DNA of 64,000 nucleotides from Amycolatopsis vancoresmycina (lineage in GTDB: Bacteria; Actinomycetota; Actinomycetes; Mycobacteriales; Pseudonocardiaceae): assembly GCF_000716785.1 (NCBI RefSeq), contig NZ_JNYY01000001.1:868001-932000 (forward strand). The letters run 5' to 3'. Of the stretch, positions 25,169-32,934 are shown in pieces (position 1 is the stretch's first letter; the number at the start of each line of letters is the position of its first letter). The notes below the pieces were generated by a model that worked only from the letters and a program-made list of their open reading frames with translations, was not told the origin of the DNA and ran no database searches. The position numbers and the translations under genes were made by a program.

Positions 25169-26714
25169 CGCGGCACGTCTCGAGGTCCACCTCGCGCAAT
25201 ACCGCGCCCACGCCCGCCAAGGCGACCGCGTTCGTCGAAAGCGACGTCACGCCCAAGCCGACCAGCACCGGGGCCAGTGACGGGTCCGCTGCCGCCTCGC
25301 CGCACACCCCGACCGGCTTGCCTGCCGCCGCCTCCGCGACCATTCCCACCAGCCGCAGCAACGCCGGCTGGTGGGGGTCGTTCAACGCCGCCACCGCGCC
25401 CAGCTGGCGGTCCGCCGCGAACACGTACTGGGCCAGGTCGTTCGTCCCGAGCGAAACGAAATCGACGACCTCGAAGATCGAAGCCGCACACAACGCCGCC
25501 GCCGGGATCTCGATCATCACGCCCACCCTGGCGATCCCCGCTGCCCGGGCTCGGTCCGCGAACCAGGCCGCTTCTGCCGCCGTTGCCACCATCGGGGCCA
25601 TCACCGACAGCTCCACGCCCGTTTCCGCGGCCGCCGCCGCGATTGCCGACAGCTGGCGGTCCAGGAGCTCCGGGCGGTCGAACGCCACCCGCAACCCGCG
25701 GACGCCCAGTGCCGGGTTGGGTTCCTCGCCCATCGGCAAGAACGCCAACGGCTTGTCCGAGCCCGCGTCGAGCGTCCGGACCACGACCGGTTTCCCCGCG
25801 AACGGGGACAGCACCGCCGCGTACGCCGCCCGCTGCTCCGCCTCCGTCGGCTCCGAAGCCGCCGAGAGGTAACAGAATTCGGTGCGGAACAGGCCGATTC
25901 CCTCGGCGCCGGCCGCCGCGGCAGCCGACGCGTCGGCCGCGGAACCGACGTTGGCCAGGAGCTTCACGCGGTGGCCGTCGGCGAGGCGGCCGACGCCGTC
26001 CCACTCCGGGCGGGCGGTCCGGGCCGGCGCCCGTACCGTGCCGTCGGCCGGGGCCACCGTGCCCGCGGACCCGTCGACCGCGAGGCCGGGGCTGTCCAGG
26101 CCGAGGACGCCCGCGCACGCCACCACCGCGGGGATGCCCAGCGCCCGCGCCAGGATCGCCGTGTGGCTCGTCGGGCCGCCCTCCTCCGTCACCAGGGCCA
26201 GGACCAGGTCCGGGTCGAGGCCCGCCGTGTCGGCCGGGGCGAGGTCGCGGGCCACCAGCACGCTCGGCGACGTCAGCTCGGGGACGCCCGGCGGGGCCAC
26301 GCCCAGCAGCGCCGCGACGATCCGGTCCCGGACGTCCGCGACATCCCGGGCGCGCTCGGCCAGGTAGCCGCCGGCGGCCTGCAGCGCCGTCATGAACTCC
26401 CCCGCCGCCTCCCACACCGCTCGCGGCGCCGGGAGCGAGCGACCGAGGACCAGCTTCTCCGCGGACGCGGTCAACGCCGGATCGGACGCCATCGCGGCCG
26501 TCGTCTCGAGGACCGACCGGGCATCTCCGGACACGGAACGGGCACGATCAGACAACGCGGTCGCCACTGCAGCTGCCGCCTGCCCGATCTTGCCCGCTTC
26601 GGCCGCGAGATCCGACGGAACGGGCTCGGAAGCGGGTTTCGGCAGGTCAGCGGCCACCACGACACGGGGGCCGGCCACCCGGCCCGGGCTGACTCCGACT
26701 CCGGACAGCTGCAT
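25113..26714 (-). CDS. ptsI: Phosphoenolpyruvate-protein phosphotransferase (PTS enzyme I)
   Basis: A 533-residue cytoplasmic enzyme that takes phosphate from PEP and passes it to HPr. The phospho-accepting His184 sits in GGPTSHTAIL. The C-terminal PEP-binding barrel has RTLDAGSDKPL, PNPALGVRG, EIPAA and VGVCGEAA. It is somewhat shorter than the usual 550-575 aa. The ATG at 26712-26714 lies ahead of the usual GVGVSPGRVAG opening; a longer N-terminal frame exists but is not needed. The gene is divergent from the fructose operon, which carries HPr, EIIA and EIIBC. Its 3' end overlaps the SEFIR gene by 56 bp on the opposite strand. Confidence 0.95.
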   Translation of the reverse strand: MQLSGVGVSPGRVAGPRVVVAADLPKPASEPVPSDLAAEAGKIGQAAAAVATALSDRARSVSGDARSVLETTAAMASDPALTASAEKLVLGRSLPAPRAVWEAAGEFMTALQAAGGYLAERARDVADVRDRIVAALLGVAPPGVPELTSPSVLVARDLAPADTAGLDPDLVLALVTEEGGPTSHTAILARALGIPAVVACAGVLGLDSPGLAVDGSAGTVAPADGTVRAPARTARPEWDGVGRLADGHRVKLLANVGSAADASAAAAAGAEGIGLFRTEFCYLSAASEPTEAEQRAAYAAVLSPFAGKPVVVRTLDAGSDKPLAFLPMGEEPNPALGVRGLRVAFDRPELLDRQLSAIAAAAAETGVELSVMAPMVATAAEAAWFADRARAAGIARVGVMIEIPAAALCAASIFEVVDFVSLGTNDLAQYVFAADRQLGAVAALNDPHQPALLRLVGMVAEAAAGKPVGVCGEAAADPSLAPVLVGLGVTSLSTNAVALAGVGAVLREVDLETCRVRSRRDLRGRARAAGLAG

Positions 26715-26753
26715 GAAAAGACCTCCGAACGCCAAGGATCTCGTAACTGGGGA

Positions 26754-26818
26754 TTGACAGTACGGTAACAACGGGCACAATCAAACGGCAACGGGCAAAC
26801 ATCGGAGAGGAACGGGCA
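26754..26818 (+). promoter_or_regulatory. fru operon promoter with three AACGGGCA direct repeats
   Basis: TTGACA (26754-26759), 16 bp, CACAAT (26776-26781) forms a plausible promoter. The octamer AACGGGCA starts at 26770, 26790 and 26811, two helical turns apart, overlapping the -10 and the leader up to the start codon. Direct repeats of this kind suit a DeoR-type repressor, here probably the downstream FruR-like protein. Confidence 0.55.
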
Positions 26819-27579
26819 TGTACGCCGCCGAACGGCACCAGCTCCTGGCGCAACGCGCACGTCGTGACGGCCGGGTCGACGTCAACGACGTCGCCGGCGA
26901 ACTCGGTGTCGCCCCCGAGACCATCCGCCGCGACCTCGGCGTCCTCGAACGCCAGGGCGTCGTCCGCCGCGTCTACGGCGGCGCCGTCGCCGTCGAACGG
27001 CTCGACTTCGAACCCGAGGTCGCGCAGCGGGACCAGACCAACGCCGCCGAAAAGGACGCGATCGCGCGGGCCGCCCTCGACCTGGTGCCCGACCGCGGCT
27101 CGATCCTGCTCGACGCGGGCACCACGACCAGCAGGCTCGCGACGCTGCTGCCCACCGACCGCGAGCTCACGGTGATCACCAACTCGATCCCGGTTGCCTC
27201 GATCCTCGCCACCCGCCCGGGCATCACGCTGCACATCCTCGGCGGCCGCGTCCGCGGGACGACGCTCGCCGCGGTCGAAGCCTGGACGCTGCACGCGCTC
27301 GACGGCCTCCTCGTGGACGTCGCTTTCCTGGGCGCCAACGGCTTTTCGGCCGAACACGGCTGCACGACGCCGGACATGGCCGAGTCCGCGGTGAAGGCCG
27401 CCGTGGTCGCCGCCGCCCGCAAGCGGGTGCTGCTGGCCGACCACAGCAAGTACGGCACCGACCAGCTCAGCCGGTTCGCGCGGCTGGCCGAGATCGACGT
27501 CCTGGTCACCGACAACGGCATCGACGCCGGCGCGGTGGCCGAACTCGAGGAAGCGGGCCCGGAGGTGGTGCTGGCGTGA
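26818..27579 (+). CDS. fruR: DeoR-family regulator of the fructose operon
   Basis: A 253-residue DeoR/GlpR-type repressor. The N-terminal winged helix (RHQLLAQRARRDGRVDVNDVAGELGV, then PETIRRDLGVLERQG) is followed by the sugar-phosphate-sensing domain with LDAGTTTSRLA and LGANGFSAEHGCTTPD. Its stop overlaps the start of the 1-phosphofructokinase gene in GTGA. Fructose 1-phosphate is the usual effector of such regulators in fru operons. The repeats upstream probably give autoregulation. The call of fruR rests on operon context. Confidence 0.9.
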   Translation: MYAAERHQLLAQRARRDGRVDVNDVAGELGVAPETIRRDLGVLERQGVVRRVYGGAVAVERLDFEPEVAQRDQTNAAEKDAIARAALDLVPDRGSILLDAGTTTSRLATLLPTDRELTVITNSIPVASILATRPGITLHILGGRVRGTTLAAVEAWTLHALDGLLVDVAFLGANGFSAEHGCTTPDMAESAVKAAVVAAARKRVLLADHSKYGTDQLSRFARLAEIDVLVTDNGIDAGAVAELEEAGPEVVLA

Positions 27580-28520
27580 TCGTCACCGTGACCCCCAACC
27601 CCAGCCTCGACCGGACGCTGCGGCTGGCCGAGCTGCGGCGCGGCGAGGTGCTGCGGGCGTCCGCCGTCCGGCTCGACCCGGGCGGCAAGGGCGTGAACGT
27701 CGCCCGCGCGCTGGCCGCCGCCGGGACCCCGACCGTGGCCCTGATGCCCGCCGGCGGCCCGGTGGGCGAACGGCTGGGCGAACTGCTCGCGCCCGAAGGC
27801 GTGCCGGTCGTCGCGGTGCCGATCGCCGGGTCGACCCGCAGCAACATCACGCTCGTCGAAGCCGACGGGACCACGACGAAGATCAACGAGCCGGGCCCGG
27901 AGATCTCCCCCGCCGAGCTGGCCACCCTCGAACGCCGGGCCGTCGAGCTGGCCGCGCGCGGCGAATGGCTGGTGTGCTGCGGAAGTCTCCCCGCCGGCGT
28001 GCCCGACGACTTCTACGCGCGGCTGACGAAGCTCGCGCACGATGCCGGCGCGAAGGTCGCCGTCGACTCCTCCGGCGCGCCGCTCGCCGCCGCCTGCGCG
28101 GGCGGCCCGGACCTGCTCAAGCCGAACCTCGACGAGCTGACCGAGCTCGCCGGCCGGCCGCTGCCGCTGCTCGGCGACGTCGTCGCGGTCTGCCGGGAGC
28201 TGATCTCCGGCGGCGTCGGCCGCGTGCTGGTCAGCCTGGGCGCGCGCGGCGCGGTGCTCGTCGAGGAGACCGGGACCTGCCACGCGCTCGGCCCGCTGGT
28301 GGCCGTGCGCAGCACCGTCGGCGCCGGAGACGCCGCCCTCGCCGGGTTCCTCCACGCGGGAGGAACCGGCCCCCGAGCCCTGCGGACCGCGGTCGCCTAC
28401 GGCACCGCCGCGGTCACGCAGGAGGGCAGCCGCATGCCCACCCCGCAGGACGTGCACCCCGACCAGGTGCGCGTGCTGGACGTCGATCCTTCCTTCACCC
28501 TCAGCGGAGCCGCCGCATGA
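27576..28520 (+). CDS. fruK: 1-phosphofructokinase
   Basis: A 314-residue PfkB-family sugar kinase that converts fructose 1-phosphate to fructose 1,6-bisphosphate. It begins IVTVTPNPSLDRTL and has the PfkB signatures GGKGVNVARAL (signature 1, about residues 38-48) and VGAGDAALAGFL (signature 2, catalytic Asp within GAGD). The GTG start and the stop both sit in 4-nt overlaps with its neighbours, so translation is coupled through regulator, kinase and EIIA. Confidence 0.94.
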   Translation: MIVTVTPNPSLDRTLRLAELRRGEVLRASAVRLDPGGKGVNVARALAAAGTPTVALMPAGGPVGERLGELLAPEGVPVVAVPIAGSTRSNITLVEADGTTTKINEPGPEISPAELATLERRAVELAARGEWLVCCGSLPAGVPDDFYARLTKLAHDAGAKVAVDSSGAPLAAACAGGPDLLKPNLDELTELAGRPLPLLGDVVAVCRELISGGVGRVLVSLGARGAVLVEETGTCHALGPLVAVRSTVGAGDAALAGFLHAGGTGPRALRTAVAYGTAAVTQEGSRMPTPQDVHPDQVRVLDVDPSFTLSGAAA

Positions 28521-28969
28521 CCACCCCAGACCTGATCACCGCCGACCTGGTCGACCTGAACCTCGACGCGAGCGACAAGCAGGCCGCCGTGCGCGGCCTC
28601 GCGCAGCGGCTCGTCGACGCCGGCCGGGTGACCGACCTCGACCTGTTCCTGAAGGACGTCGCCGCCCGCGAAGAGCAGATGGCCACCGGGCTCGAAGGCG
28701 GCATCGGCATCCCGCACTGCCGCTCGGCCGCGGTCACCGCGCCGACGCTGGCCTTCGGCCGCAGCGAAGCGGGCATCGACTTCGGCGCGCCGGACGGCCC
28801 GGCGAAGCTGATCTTCCTCATCGCCGCGCCGGAAGGCGGCGGCAGCGACCACCTGAAGGTACTGGCCGCCCTCGCCCGCCGGCTCGTCCGGGCGGAGTTC
28901 AAGCGGCACCTCCTGGACGCCGCCGACGCCGCCGCCCTCGCCGACTACATCCGCCAGGAGGTGGCCTGA
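28517..28969 (+). CDS. PTS fructose EIIA component
   Basis: A 150-residue free-standing EIIA of the fructose-mannitol family. The phosphorylated His67 lies in GGIGIPHCRS. It relays phosphate from HPr to the EIIB domain of the next gene. The ATG overlaps the fruK stop in ATGA, and the stop lies two bases before the EIIBC start. In many bacteria this domain is fused to HPr or EIIBC; here each is separate. Confidence 0.93.
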   Translation: MTTPDLITADLVDLNLDASDKQAAVRGLAQRLVDAGRVTDLDLFLKDVAAREEQMATGLEGGIGIPHCRSAAVTAPTLAFGRSEAGIDFGAPDGPAKLIFLIAAPEGGGSDHLKVLAALARRLVRAEFKRHLLDAADAAALADYIRQEVA

Positions 28970-28971
28970 TC

Positions 28972-30417
28972 ATGAAGTTCGTCGCCATCACCGCCTGCCC
29001 CACCGGGATCGCCCACACCTACATGGCGGCCGAGTCGCTGGAGCAGACCGCCCAGGCCAACGGCGACGAGATCGTCGTCGAAACGCAGGGGTCGGCCGGC
29101 TCCGAACCGCTGTCCGCCGAGGACATCGCGAGCGCGGACGCCGTCATCTTCGCCGCCGACCTCGCCGTGCAGGGCCGGGACCGGTTCGCCGGGAAGCCGA
29201 TCGTCGAGGCGCCGGTCAAGGCCGCGATCAACGACGCGGCCGGGCTGTTCGAACGCGCCAAGGCCGCCGCGCGCGAGCCCGTCGCCCCCGCGGCCCCGGA
29301 GCTGACCTCGAAGGTCGGCGCGAACGACAAGGCGGGCACCAAGGTCCGGCAGTGGCTGATGACCGGGGTCAGCTACCTGATCCCGTTCGTCGCCGCGGGC
29401 GGGCTGCTCATCGCGCTCGGGTTCGCCTTGGGCGGGTACGAGATCTCCGACGCGCCCGCGGTCACCGAGCACTTCGACGCCGGTTCGGTGGCCGGCTGGG
29501 CCGCGCTGATGTTCCAGATCGGCAGCGCCGCCTTCAAGTTCCTGGTGCCCGTGCTGGCCGGGTTCATCGCCTTCGCGATGGCCGACCGCCCGGCCATCGC
29601 GCCCGGTTTCGTCGGCGGCGCGATCGCCGTCACGGTCGGCGCCGGGTTCCTCGGCGGCCTCGTGGCCGGTCTGCTGGCCGGTGGCGTGGTGCTGTGGCTG
29701 AAGAAGATCCGGGTGCCGAAGGCGATGCGCGGCATCATGCCGGTGGTCGTCTACCCGCTGCTCGGGTCCATTGTGGTCGGTGTGCTGATGTACGTCGTGG
29801 TCGGCAAGCCGATGGCGGCCGCGACGAGCGGGCTGACCAACTGGCTCAACAGCCTCAGCGGGGCCAGCGCGCTGCTCCTGGGCGCGCTCCTGGGCCTGAT
29901 GATGGCGTTCGACATGGGCGGCCCGGTCAACAAGGCGGCCTACACCTTCGCCGTCGGCGGCCTGACCACCGGCGCCACCGGGTCGCTGCAGATCATGGCC
30001 GCGGTGATGGCGGCCGGGATGGTGCCGCCGCTGGCGCTGGCGCTGGCCTCGACCGTCCGCAAGAAGCTGTTCACCGAGGCCGAGCGCGAGAACGGCCGGG
30101 CGGCCTGGCTGCTCGGGGCGTCGTTCATCACCGAGGGCGCGATCCCGTTCGCGGCGGCGGACCCGTTCCGGGTGATCCCGTCGATCATGCTCGGCTCGGC
30201 GGTCACCGGCTCGCTGTCGATGGCCTTCGGCGCCACGCTGCGCGCCCCGCACGGCGGGATCTTCGTCCTGCCGCTGATCGGCAGCCCGTTGCTGTTCCTG
30301 GTGGCATTGATCGCCGGCACCGCGGTCGCGGCCGGCTCGGTCATCGCCCTCAAGCAGGTGCGCTTCCGCTCGGCGGAACGCTCCGCCGCCGTCTCCGGCC
30401 AGCCCGTCAACGCGTGA
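28972..30417 (+). CDS. fruA: PTS fructose EIIBC permease
   Basis: A 481-residue membrane permease that imports fructose as fructose 1-phosphate. The EIIB domain (residues 1 to about 100) has the phospho-Cys9 in TACPTGIAHTYMAAE. An Ala/Pro/Glu-rich linker leads to the EIIC domain (about 120-470) with some ten hydrophobic segments, GVSYLIPFVAAGGLLIALGF, GIMPVVVYPL and the family motif ITEGAIPFAAADPFRVIPS. It is followed after 11 nt by HPr. Confidence 0.94.
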   Translation: MKFVAITACPTGIAHTYMAAESLEQTAQANGDEIVVETQGSAGSEPLSAEDIASADAVIFAADLAVQGRDRFAGKPIVEAPVKAAINDAAGLFERAKAAAREPVAPAAPELTSKVGANDKAGTKVRQWLMTGVSYLIPFVAAGGLLIALGFALGGYEISDAPAVTEHFDAGSVAGWAALMFQIGSAAFKFLVPVLAGFIAFAMADRPAIAPGFVGGAIAVTVGAGFLGGLVAGLLAGGVVLWLKKIRVPKAMRGIMPVVVYPLLGSIVVGVLMYVVVGKPMAAATSGLTNWLNSLSGASALLLGALLGLMMAFDMGGPVNKAAYTFAVGGLTTGATGSLQIMAAVMAAGMVPPLALALASTVRKKLFTEAERENGRAAWLLGASFITEGAIPFAAADPFRVIPSIMLGSAVTGSLSMAFGATLRAPHGGIFVLPLIGSPLLFLVALIAGTAVAAGSVIALKQVRFRSAERSAAVSGQPVNA

Positions 30418-30428
30418 AGGAGTCCACT

Positions 30429-30707
30429 GTGTACCACCGCCGCACGCTCGTCGCCAGCAGCGTCGGGCTCCACGCCCGCCCCGCCGGCCTGGTCGCGAAG
30501 ACGGCCGCCGGCCAGCCCGCGAAGGTGAAGATCGCGAAGATCACCGGCGGGGTGGCGGGGGACCCGGTCGACGCGGCCAGCGTCCTCGGCCTGATGACCC
30601 TGGGCGCGGCCCACGGGGACGAGGTCGAGCTGTCCGCCGACGGCGACCAGGCGCAGACCTCGGTCGACGCGCTGGCCGAGCTGATCGCCCGGGACCTGGA
30701 CGCGTAA
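30429..30707 (+). CDS. ptsH: PTS phosphocarrier protein HPr
   Basis: A 92-residue phosphocarrier. GLHARPAG carries the phospho-His15. The region near residue 46, Ser in Firmicutes HPr, is VDAASVLGLMTLGA here and retains a Ser. The start is GTG, with AAGGAG six bases upstream. It closes the fru operon and is followed by a strong terminator. With the divergent enzyme I gene, this window encodes the whole PEP-to-fructose phosphate chain. Confidence 0.94.
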   Translation: MYHRRTLVASSVGLHARPAGLVAKTAAGQPAKVKIAKITGGVAGDPVDAASVLGLMTLGAAHGDEVELSADGDQAQTSVDALAELIARDLDA

Positions 30708-30714
30708 CCCGGCA

Positions 30715-30746
30715 CGAGGGCGCGGCACGCGGGTGCCGCGCCCTCG
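30715..30746 (+). terminator. Terminator of the fru operon
   Basis: CGAGGGCGCGGCAC and GTGCCGCGCCCTCG form a perfect 14-bp stem with a 4-nt loop, starting eight bases after the HPr stop. The convergent TetR gene ends nine bases further on, so it may act on both strands. Confidence 0.85.
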
Positions 30747-30754
30747 GCGCGTCT

Positions 30755-31306
30755 TCAGGCGCGGATGCCTTCGAGCTGCAGGTCGATCAGCCGCCGCCAC
30801 CGGCCGTCGCCCATGTTCGCCATGGCGGCGCGGGTGATGAGGATGAAGTCCCCGGGGCCGAAGTCCGTGCGCAGCCGCCCGGCTTCGACCGCGCGTTGCA
30901 CGATGCGCCCGACGATCGCCGAGAACGCGGCCTTCTGCTCTTCGATGTCGGCCCAGCTCGGTTCGTCCGGCCCGAGCAGGGCGAACCGGAACGCGGCGTC
31001 GGGTTCCGCCGCCTCCAGGTAGCCGTAGAGCAGCGACTCGAACGCCACCCAAGGGTCGTCCGCCTGCTCGGCGGCCTCGGCGAGGAAGGTCATTTCCTCG
31101 AACCGGCGGCCGATGATCGCCGCGCGCAGGGCCTGCTTGTCGGCGAAGTGCCGGTAGAGGGTGCCGACGCCCAGCCCGGCGCGGTCGGCGATCTCCTCCA
31201 TCTGGACGGCGTCGCCACGCTGGGCGAACAGATCGCCGGCGGCGTCGAGGATGGCGTCGCGGTTGCGCCGGGCGTCGGCGCGCAGCGCACGTCGGGAAGC
31301 GGTCAT
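30755..31306 (-). CDS. TetR-family regulator (paired with NmrA-type gene)
   Basis: A 183-residue repressor. The helix-turn-helix is within residues about 18-60 (ILDAAGDLFAQRG, then IADRAGLGVGTLYRHFADKQAL). The C-terminal domain has the look of the SBD family of small TetR proteins, with FALLGPDEPSW. I start at ATG 31306. It is divergent from the NAD(P)-binding protein gene at 31386, with a promoter and a GAATTC-centred palindrome between; this is the common arrangement of a TetR repressor with its single target. Confidence 0.9.
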   Translation of the reverse strand: MTASRRALRADARRNRDAILDAAGDLFAQRGDAVQMEEIADRAGLGVGTLYRHFADKQALRAAIIGRRFEEMTFLAEAAEQADDPWVAFESLLYGYLEAAEPDAAFRFALLGPDEPSWADIEEQKAAFSAIVGRIVQRAVEAGRLRTDFGPGDFILITRAAMANMGDGRWRRLIDLQLEGIRA

Positions 31307-31322
31307 GGTCGCCCCAGCGTAC

Positions 31323-31370
31323 TTGACGGTGGCGGCTCCCGGGCTATATTCGGAAGCGGAATTCACCTTC
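31323..31370 (+). promoter_or_regulatory. Promoter and TetR operator of the NmrA-type gene
   Basis: TTGACG (31323-31328), 16 bp, TATATT (31345-31350) is a good promoter. GAAGCGGAATTCACCTTC (31353-31370) is an imperfect palindrome centred on GAATTC immediately after the -10, where a bound repressor would block initiation. Confidence 0.6.
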
Positions 31371-31385
31371 AGCTTAGGAGCTCCC

Positions 31386-32255
31386 ATGATCGTCGTGACC
31401 ACGCCCACCGGGCAGGTCGGCCGCCGGCTCGTCCGGCACCTCCTGGCCGCCGGCACCAAGGTCAAGGTCGTCGTCCGCGACGCCGCCCGGCTCGGCGACG
31501 ACGTCCGCGAGCAGGTCGAGGTGGTCGAGGGAACGCACGACGACCCGGCCGTGCTCGACGCGGCACTGCCCGGCGCCGAGGCGCTGTTCTGGCTCGTACC
31601 GCCGAACCCGGCCGCGGCGAGCGCCGAAGAGCACTACCTCACCTTCGCGCGGGCCGGTGGTGCGGCGGTCCGCCGCCATGGCGTCGGCCACGTCGTCGCC
31701 GTGAGCAGCGCCGGACACGGGTGGACCAAGCCCGCGGGGGTGCTTTCCGCGGCCTTCGCCATGGACGTCGAGCTCCGGAAGGCGGGCGCGGCCTACCGGG
31801 CGGTGTCGCCGCCCTTCTACATGGAGAACCTGCTCGGCCAGCTCGCCTCGATCCGGGAGCGGGGCGTGTTCGCCCTGGCCTGCGCCGCCGACCGGCCGCT
31901 CGCCACGATCGCGACCCGCGACATCGCGGCCACCGCCGCGGGACTGCTGACGGACCGGTCCTGGACGGAACAGGCGGACGTGCCGGTGTTCGGCCCCGAC
32001 CGGCTCACGCCCGAGGGTATGGCCGAGGTGCTGAGCGAGGAGCTGGGCCGGCCGGTCGCCTACCAGCGCATCACCCTGGCCGGCTTCGCCGCGATGCGCC
32101 GGTCCCAGGGGGCGAGCGAACGGCTGGTCGCGGACGCGGCCGAGATGTTCGCCGCCCAGGACGACGGCATCTACGACGCGGACTGGGCGACGGCGACGAT
32201 CGCGGCGACGGACTTCCGGACCTGGTGCCGGGAGGTGCTGAAGCCCGCGCTCTGA
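31386..32255 (+). CDS. NAD(P)-binding NmrA/SDR-like protein
   Basis: A 289-residue atypical short-chain dehydrogenase of the NmrA / NAD(P)H:quinone oxidoreductase 2 type. The Rossmann start IVVTTPTGQVGRRLVRHLL (TGxxG) is followed by VVVRDAARL. The usual catalytic Tyr-x3-Lys is not evident, consistent with a redox sensor or an atypical reductase. FYMENLL near residue 143 is typical of the group. AGGAG lies five bases before the ATG. Its partner is the divergent TetR gene. Confidence 0.85.
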   Translation: MIVVTTPTGQVGRRLVRHLLAAGTKVKVVVRDAARLGDDVREQVEVVEGTHDDPAVLDAALPGAEALFWLVPPNPAAASAEEHYLTFARAGGAAVRRHGVGHVVAVSSAGHGWTKPAGVLSAAFAMDVELRKAGAAYRAVSPPFYMENLLGQLASIRERGVFALACAADRPLATIATRDIAATAAGLLTDRSWTEQADVPVFGPDRLTPEGMAEVLSEELGRPVAYQRITLAGFAAMRRSQGASERLVADAAEMFAAQDDGIYDADWATATIAATDFRTWCREVLKPAL

Positions 32256-32262
32256 GGGGAAG

Positions 32263-32850
32263 TCAGGCCGGGCCGAGCAGGGCGATCGAGGCGCGCACCG
32301 CCACCTCGGTGACGTCGCCGGCCCGGCCGCCGTCCTCGACGGTTGTTGCGATCAGCTCGCGCAGGCCGCCCAGCAGCATGATCGACAGCTGGCGGGACGG
32401 GGGGCTGATGCCCGCCGCGCGCATCTCGGGGGTGTCCGTCAGGCGGTGCGTCATCGCGATGAACCCCTCCATCGCGTCGCGCTGCAGGTCGCGGGCCGGG
32501 GCACCCAACGCCGGGACGTCGCGGATCCAGCTCAGCGTGATCGCCGGCTCGGACTCCGCGCAGGCGATCCACGCCTCGATCGCCTGGCGGACCTGGCGCG
32601 CCCACGGTGCCTGCGGGTCCACCGCCTCGGAAATCTGCTGGATCATCGACCGGTTCGCCTCCGCCAGCAGCGCGATCAGGCACTCTTCACGGCTGGCGAA
32701 GTGTTCGTAGAACGTGCGGCGGGACGTGCGGGCGCGGCGGACCACGTCGGCCACCGTCGTGTCGCGGAAGCCCGTCTCGGTGATCGACCCGGCCAGCCCG
32801 TCCAACAGGCGCTGCCGGTGCGGGCGGGTGTCTACGTCCACTGACGTCAC
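32263..32850 (-). CDS. TetR-family regulator of the P450 operon
   Basis: A 195-residue repressor with a helix-turn-helix at about residues 15-60 (FRDTTVADVVRRARTSRRTFYEHFASREECL). GTG 32850 is preceded by AGGAAGG at good spacing; an in-frame ATG at 32877 would add nine residues but lacks such a signal. It is divergent from the cytochrome P450 gene, and a perfect CGTACCG/CGGTACG palindrome lies between. The ligand is unknown and might be a substrate of the oxidative operon. Confidence 0.9.
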   Translation of the reverse strand: MTSVDVDTRPHRQRLLDGLAGSITETGFRDTTVADVVRRARTSRRTFYEHFASREECLIALLAEANRSMIQQISEAVDPQAPWARQVRQAIEAWIACAESEPAITLSWIRDVPALGAPARDLQRDAMEGFIAMTHRLTDTPEMRAAGISPPSRQLSIMLLGGLRELIATTVEDGGRAGDVTEVAVRASIALLGPA

Positions 32851-32892
32851 GCTAGACCCTTCCTCTTGAAAAGGCATGGTACACCGGCGTAC

Positions 32893-32907
32893 CGTACCGA
32901 CGGTACG
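32893..32907. promoter_or_regulatory. Putative TetR operator of the P450 operon
   Basis: CGTACCG-A-CGGTACG is a perfect 7+1+7 palindrome, flanked by further GGTAC/GTACC units (32877-32917), giving an extended operator in the 84-bp divergent region. It lies 28 bp before the P450 start. Confidence 0.6.
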
Positions 32908-32934
32908 TTCGCGTACCACCTTCCGGGAGGGTCG

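Noticed and set aside
32851..32877. Longer TetR protein starting at ATG 32877
   Set aside because: The GTG at 32850 has a well-placed AGGAAGG inside that extension, which then reads as leader.
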